64,000 bases of DNA from positions 12,255,868 through 12,319,867 of the forward strand of contig NC_045150.1 of NCBI RefSeq assembly GCF_008831285.2. The letters run 5' to 3'. Source of the DNA: Nymphaea colorata (taxonomy: Eukaryota; Streptophyta; Magnoliopsida; Nymphaeales; Nymphaeaceae). Below are positions 58,670 to 64,000 of this stretch, piece after piece. Position 1 is the first letter of the stretch. The number at the start of each line of letters is the position of its first letter. Below the pieces are notes generated by a model. That model did no database searches and was not told the origin of the DNA. It saw only the letters and a program-made list of their open reading frames with translations. A program made the position numbers and the translations under genes.

Positions 58670-60563
58670 TCAAGGAAGCCCGCCGCCACCAGCATCAACA
58701 CCAAATCAATCGCCTAAGCCACTGAGCCCACCGCCTCCACGAAAACCACGACCGGCACCTCCACCTAGCCCACCTCCAACACCAGCTCTGTCACCAAAGC
58801 CACCGCCAAGGCCACCAAGTTCGCCACCACCACCGAACCGTCCACCACCTAGTCCAGCACCGGCATCAAAGCCTCCACCTTCTTCTTCATCGTCATCTTC
58901 ATAATTATACTGGTTATCATAACCATCATTCATCATCATATGAATCAGACTGGACATCATAACCAATATAGTCATCACCATCGTCATCATTGTCAGTATC
59001 TTCTTATTCTTCTTGCTCTTTTGTCTTGAACTGCTTAGTGTTATCATCATCCTCATTGCTGACTAATCAACAAATACTTTTTCTCCTCCCTTCATATCAT
59101 CATCCTCACTGCTGACTAGATCAACAAATACTTTTTCTCTTACTTTCATGACGTTCGAGTGCATTCCTTCTTGGTAGCTTCTCAAAGGCCAATTTGAATC
59201 CTCATTATCATCCCTACTGCTCATGAGCTCAATTGCTCTGATATAGGAGCAAATTGTGATCCGTAGCTTCCTGCATTTCATTTTTGTCCTCCATAACCTT
59301 CGAGAAACCCTAGAAGATGCGTCTAATGGTTCATTCCCTTTCCATGTTGAACACCTCCTTTTCCTTCCAAACTTTCTCATTTCAACATCATTGTCATCCT
59401 TCGCTACCTGTTTCTTGTCTTCAGCTTCTCTGCATGATCACTGCCCTCCTCCTCTTTGATCAATAGAATGACTTCTTTGGTTCTCTTGCCTTTTCTACTA
59501 CTTGAGCAATGAGGCGCATGCTCCCTTCTTGAACAATCCACAACTTAAAAAGACCCAAAAAAAAGGAAAGGAAAAATCTTAAACCTGAAGCTTAGAACAC
59601 CTTTTATACAGAAAAAGGAAATGTGGAAGAACTCTTACAGGAGGAAGGGAGATTTGGGTTCTTGTTCTTCTAGCAATTCAGTTCAAGGCTACCAAGAGAC
59701 ATGCATTAAGAAAAAAAAGTTGTTGGTAAAAGATGACAAAGAATATAAAAAGAAAATGAACAAATAACTTGAAAAAATACAGAGCCATATTTTTCAACTT
59801 GAGTCTCACTTTGAGTGCCATTCCATTAGATTATTTAAGCACAAAAAAATCAACATCTTAAAAAGATACATGGAAACAAAAAAGATAGATATAAAATCCA
59901 AAACTAAAGTATAAGAAACTTAAATACAAGAGTAACAGATTCACTATCAAATCAAATGTCTCTTTAGTCCTTGCATCTCTTTAAAATCCATTTTATGTCT
60001 ACAACAAACAACCAGTCTACACTTTTCATTTGCCATTTTTTAATTACATGCTAAACAAAATGCACTAATTTCCAGCAACATGGCATTTTCTGAATGTATC
60101 GTTTTGGATCCACATATGTTAACTTTCTTAAAAGCTTGAATCCAAGAAACATAATCCATAGTTGCTATGAAAAACAAACATAAAAAAAAAGTAAAACCCA
60201 ACAAAAGAAGAAAAGGAGAACAAGGTCGTCAGTTATACCTGAAAATGACACTTTACAACAATGGTTTGCCAAAGCCACAGTGTGAAAGAAAAGGAGCACA
60301 AAAACAAGAGAGAAAAGGGTCAGTGCAGCATAAAAAAAAATAAAAATAGAACACAGAGAAATATAAAACTAGCTATCTGCAAAAATGGTAGAAAAAGAAA
60401 AACAAGAAAAACAGAAACAAGAAGAAGAACATTTATAAGGTGCACACTGTAGTGTTCATTCAGTGGGATAGTGCAGCAAGAGAAATGGAGTCACTTCAAA
60501 ACAAATATATGGCGGGTTCACCTGAACTGATGTCGTACAACGTGGTTTCCTGGTTCCTGTATC
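58670..60563 (-). pseudogene. Acidic/glycine-rich protein gene, unit 3 copy 2 (longest 5' part)
   Basis: Counterpart of 20629-22451. Recognisable exons: 60563-60522 (42 bp, donor GTGAAC), 59688-59639 (50 bp, donor GTAAGA present here though lost in copy 1) and the main exon from 59543. The coding body has RKFGRKRRCSTWKGNEP, RRLWRTKMKCRKLRITICSY, KVFVDLVSSEDDDMKGGEK and a tail with GGGFDAGAGLGGGRFGGGG. Lesions: a deletion in the acidic part near 58930, a TGA in GLGD-FGVDAG near 58707, and frame breaks near 59050 and 59410. It shows most of the ancestral exon structure. Upstream sequence (60570-60745) runs to the A-run before array 3; the start codon was not identified. Confidence 0.5.
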
Positions 60564-60757
60564 CTGGAACGTAAAAGGAAATGATTCTTGCAACATGAAA
60601 GAAAAAGGAAAGAAAAACAATGCATAAGAAAAGAACAATATATAAACCAAAAAATTAGAATAACAACCATAAGAAAAAAGATGAAAAATGAAACACACCA
60701 CTTGAAAAAAAAAGGCTACAAAAAGTAAAAGAAAACTAACAAATACAAAAAAAAAAA

Positions 60758-61846
60758 GATGACCGTATGGGCTACTTCCTGCTCGGCGTGAAGAGCACAC
60801 TCGGTTCGGAGGACGGCCCGCAGAGTGTCGGAGAGATGAGAAGACCATCTGGGCTGGCTGAGCCTACTGGCTACTCGGCGTGGAGAGCACACTCAGTTTC
60901 GGAGGACGGCCCGCAGAATAACGGAGAGACGAGATGACCGTCTGGGCTGGTGGAGCCTACTGGCTACCTGGCGTGGAGAGCACACTTAGTTCTGGAGGAC
61001 GGCCGTAGAGTGACGGAGAGACGAGATGACTGTCTAGGTTAGCGGAGCCTACTGGCTACTCGGAGTGGAGAGCACACTGAGTTACGAATGACGGCCCGAA
61101 GAATGACGGAGAGACGAGATGAAGGTCTGGGCTGACGAAGCCTATTGGCTATTCAGCGTGTAGAGCACACTCAGTTCCGGAGGAGGGCTAACGGAGAGAT
61201 GAGTTGACCGTCTGGGCTGGAAGAGCCTACTGGATACTCGGCGCGGAGAGCATACTCAGTTTCGGAGGTCCGCAGAGTGACGAAGATACGAGATGACCGT
61301 CTAGGCTGGCGGAGCCTACTAGCTACTCTGCGTGTAGACAACACTCAGTTTGGAGGGCGGCCCGTAGAGTGATGGAGAGATGAGATGACCGTCTGGGCTG
61401 GCGTAGCCTACTGGCTACTCGGCTTGGAGAGCACACTTAGTTACGGAGGAGGGACCACAGAGTGACGGAGAGACGAGATGACTTTCTGGGCTGGCGGAGC
61501 CTACTGGCTACTCGGCGTGGAGAGCACACTCAATTCCCAAGGAGGCCCGGAGAGTGACGGAGTGACGAGATGTCCGTCTGGTTTGGTGGAGCCTACTGGC
61601 TACTCGGCGTGGAGAGCACACTTAGTTCGGAGGAGGGCCCGCAGAGTGACGGGGAGACGAGATGACCGTCTTGGCTGGCAGATCCTACTGGCTAATCGTC
61701 GTGGAGAGCACACTCACTTCCGAAGGACGACCTGTAGAGTGACGGAGAGACGAGATGACCGTCTGGTCTGGTGGAGCCTACTCACTAGTCGGCGTGGAGA
61801 GCTCACTCTGTTCCGGAGGACAGTCCGCAGAGTGACGTAGAGACGC
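60758..61846. repeat. 93-bp minisatellite array 3, copy 2 (about 12 units)
   Basis: Counterpart of 22646-23731. It starts after an A-run of at least ten bases. Confidence 0.95.
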
Positions 61847-62062
61847 ACAGAGAGAGAGGAAGTTTCTGTTGGTAAGATCGAAAAAAAGAAGAAGAAGAGA
61901 AGAGAAATGAAACAGAACGCACATGGAAAGAAAAAACACTTAACGCACTTCAGCAGCACTTCCAGCCTTTTTCATGATGACGAAAAGGCCCCAATGGAGC
62001 CCACTGAATGAAGGACGCTACTATTTAGGTAAAGTTGACTAGATTGGTACAAGTTTCCTTCC
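61847..62062. repeat. Constant tail following array 3, copy 2
   Basis: Counterpart of 23732-23947. The hairpin is degraded here (ACGCTAC..GGTAAAGT). Confidence 0.85.
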
Positions 62063-62064
62063 GT

Positions 62065-62190
62065 ACAAAATTTAAAGAGTTCATAAATATAATATATCAA
62101 AGAACATTCGAATTATTGGTTAAGTTCAATCTTAAGGGGTAAACAATTTTATTTAGGTAAATCCTTGATTAATACTTAATTAAAGTGGTC
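62065..62190 (+). repeat. Dispersed AT-rich repeat
   Basis: Counterpart of 23950-24075 and of the minus strand of 440-560. Confidence 0.75.
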
Positions 62191-63295
62191 ACCAATTTCT
62201 CTCATCATGTTCATATATAGCATCAATCAAAACATTTGGTGGTTCTCTGTAAATAGATGAAATGTGAGACTGGTCATCGCAAATTGATTTAAATCTTTCA
62301 CGCCGTACCTTTCATGAGCAAAAAAATCATTAAATTAAGTACAAGAGACTCATTTTCTATTATTTTTAAAAAAAAGTGGCTCAAATTATTGAAGACCTCA
62401 AATAAATCAACGTTCACTCCATCATGCTATCTTAAGGAAATTAAAATAGAAAGGAAGTCCTCGCTTGTAGACGCAGAAATTTTTAGGAAGTTGGTAACAA
62501 TGATGATCCTTTATGAATTTGTCTTTAAAAATGCAAGCTTTGCCACACCCCTAAGGATCCATTAAACTATTAGTTTCATCATAGCATAATTCTGCTTAAT
62601 TTTTAGCAAAAAGTTATGTGTTAATTTAATTACTTAATAATTATACACATATTAAATTATCGTATTTTATATAAGATTTGAGAAGTAGACACCTGTTCAT
62701 GTGAGAAATTTACCCAGCTACCATTGAACTTTTTATATTACCAATGAACTTTTTGTCTCCTTTTATGTCAAAAAACTTCGAGCAAGCAATCCGCAAGTTG
62801 GAATTCAAATTAAGGTTGATGGTAAAAGTTATTGTTGTGGTGGTCTTTGGCCATCTTATTCATTGTAAAGAAGAATACTAACCTGATCTATTGCCATCCT
62901 TATCTGCCGCCACATGCTGAATTTGTGTTTGAACCTTAGATCCAGTTAAGGAGCTGTTGGCAGGAGCTCCCAAGAGAGCTGGTGAGTGAGCTCCTTGGTG
63001 ATTTTTTATTTTTTATTTTTTTTTTGAAACCCTCAACCTTGACTAGTGGCTTAACAAGGGAGAAAGGGAGAGAGAGAGAGGGGGCTTCTCTCCATTGCAC
63101 ATAAATCAAATATGCCTGTTAGTAAAGCTCAAGTTGGTAGTCAGTGTCCCAATTAGATTTAGGGGAAACTAATATGGCTGTTAGCGCATGTAGAAGGAAG
63201 CCTTATCTAATCTACATATGGGGCAGGGAAATAGGGCTGCACACGTGCAGAGTCGAGCCTAAGCTTGCCCAGCTCGAGCTCAAACTCGAGCCAAG
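62191..63295. other. No gene recognised (counterpart of 24076-25172)
   Basis: Contains the copy of 24765-24960 at about 62885-63080. The frames at 62314-62565 and 63144-63434 have no recognisable domain; the latter runs into the MITE. Confidence 0.5.
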
Positions 63296-63484
63296 CAGTA
63301 GCGTAGCTACATATAGGCTGGCGTGGGCAGTTGCCCACGCCAGCAACAAAAGTTTTACTTATTTTTGCATATTTTTACATAGATTTTTTACAATTTTTTA
63401 CTTATTTATATATGTTGTGTCCCTTCAGAAATGAGAATTTCTATAACAGTGCCCCATAGCCAAAAATTTCTGGATTCGCCACTG
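63296..63484. mobile_element. hAT-type MITE with 8-bp target duplication, copy 2
   Basis: Counterpart of 25173-25361, again bounded by GAGCCAAG (63288-63295 and 63485-63492). The left end reads CAGTAGCGTAGCTAC, one base closer to the right end's reverse complement than in copy 1, so this is the more ancestral terminus. Confidence 0.85.
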
Positions 63485-63828
63485 GAGCCAAGCTCCCTAA
63501 CACAAGCTAGATATTAAACGTTTACCAATAAAAAAAATTGGGCAAATAAATATTTTGCGATTGTTCAGATCTTGCTCATTCAAGAATCAATTGCGAGGAC
63601 TAGGTTGTAAAATTGAGGAGATAACAAGTTCAGATTTTTAAATCGTGTTGATCGTGTGATAGCCTCATATGTCAAATCCAAATCTTGTGTGCGTGCATGT
63701 GTGTGAAAGAGAAAAGTGAGAAGATTGAAGAAGTTTGGTGGTGATGCCATTTCAGACTGTACATCCAAGCTTTGGGGAGAGAGAGAGGTACTTATCATCT
63801 GTGCTGTTTCAAGAGTTAAGAGATGAAG

Positions 63829-64000
63829 CTGCTGGTATGCAGCCGGTCCAGTAGATCGAAGAAATTAAACATCATATGTACAAGGCTCTCTCTCTCTCAC
63901 ACATTGCCCATATGCGATGCATGTGCTGATGTTAGTAGTTCATAGGCACGAGGTAAAATTGTAGAATTAATTCATGTTGATGTTATTCTGAATATAAAAA
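63829..64000. other. Unique end of the window
   Basis: Sequence after the end of B', different from the sequence that follows B at 26227. It contains a short (TC)n. No gene seen. Confidence 0.6.

Larger units (their letters stand above)
42801..63828 (+). repeat. Segment B' (direct copy of 6902-26226)
   Basis: Homology begins at AACAATTTTTTGAAAAATCC and ends at AGAGATGAAG. It is longer than B, mainly through the local duplication that repeats 7755-8875 twice (42801-44777 and from 45458 on) with a minisatellite module between. Gene order and orientation are otherwise the same. Confidence 0.95.

Overview
The window looks like nuclear DNA of a flowering plant. It is AT-rich, full of microsatellites and transposon debris, and has gene remnants with spliceosomal introns. 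Recognisable plant content is a type-B cytokinin response-regulator-like gene (GARP/Myb-like domain), an aromatic amino acid (tyrosine-type) decarboxylase fragment, a Ty1-copia retroelement with an initiator-tRNA primer site, and a hAT-type MITE. I see no intact ordinary gene, no tRNA or rRNA gene and no CRISPR. The species cannot be named from this sequence.

Layout: segment A (1-6801), a run of exactly 100 N (6802-6901), segment B (6902-26226), a single-copy stretch C (26227-33188), segment A' (33189-40453, A in inverted orientation), a 2-kb GC-richer insertion between 135-bp direct repeats (40352-42666), segment B' (42801-63828, same orientation as B) and a short unique end (63829-64000). 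More than 80 percent of the window is therefore one roughly 27-kb module present twice. Copy 1 reads A-gap-B and copy 2 reads reverse(A)-insertion-B. The simplest reading is that the contig 1-6801 was placed backwards and that the gap hides the equivalent of the insertion. Whether the two modules are true tandem duplicates or two haplotypes laid end to end cannot be settled here.

Inside B and B' the order is: a TIR-type element, a Ty1-copia remnant on the minus strand (gag, primer site, 5' LTR), a type-B response-regulator-like gene on the minus strand, then three serial units. Each unit holds a minus-strand gene remnant encoding a basic/acidic/glycine-rich protein, followed by a 93-bp minisatellite array and a constant tail of about 220-240 bp. 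B' has a seventh array-plus-tail exactly at the junction of an extra local duplication (44778-45457). No copy of the acidic/glycine-rich gene is free of lesions, and the lesions differ between copies. The response-regulator copies share frame changes, and copy 1 has an additional stop codon inside the GARP domain that copy 2 lacks.

Stretch C holds the decarboxylase pseudogene and a 1.7-kb almost pure A/T block. The most unusual structure is the repeated minisatellite-plus-tail module: it is 93 bp long (31 codons, so it stays open in several frames), follows A-runs, ends at a constant tail with a hairpin, and marks duplication junctions. I do not recognise it as a named element.
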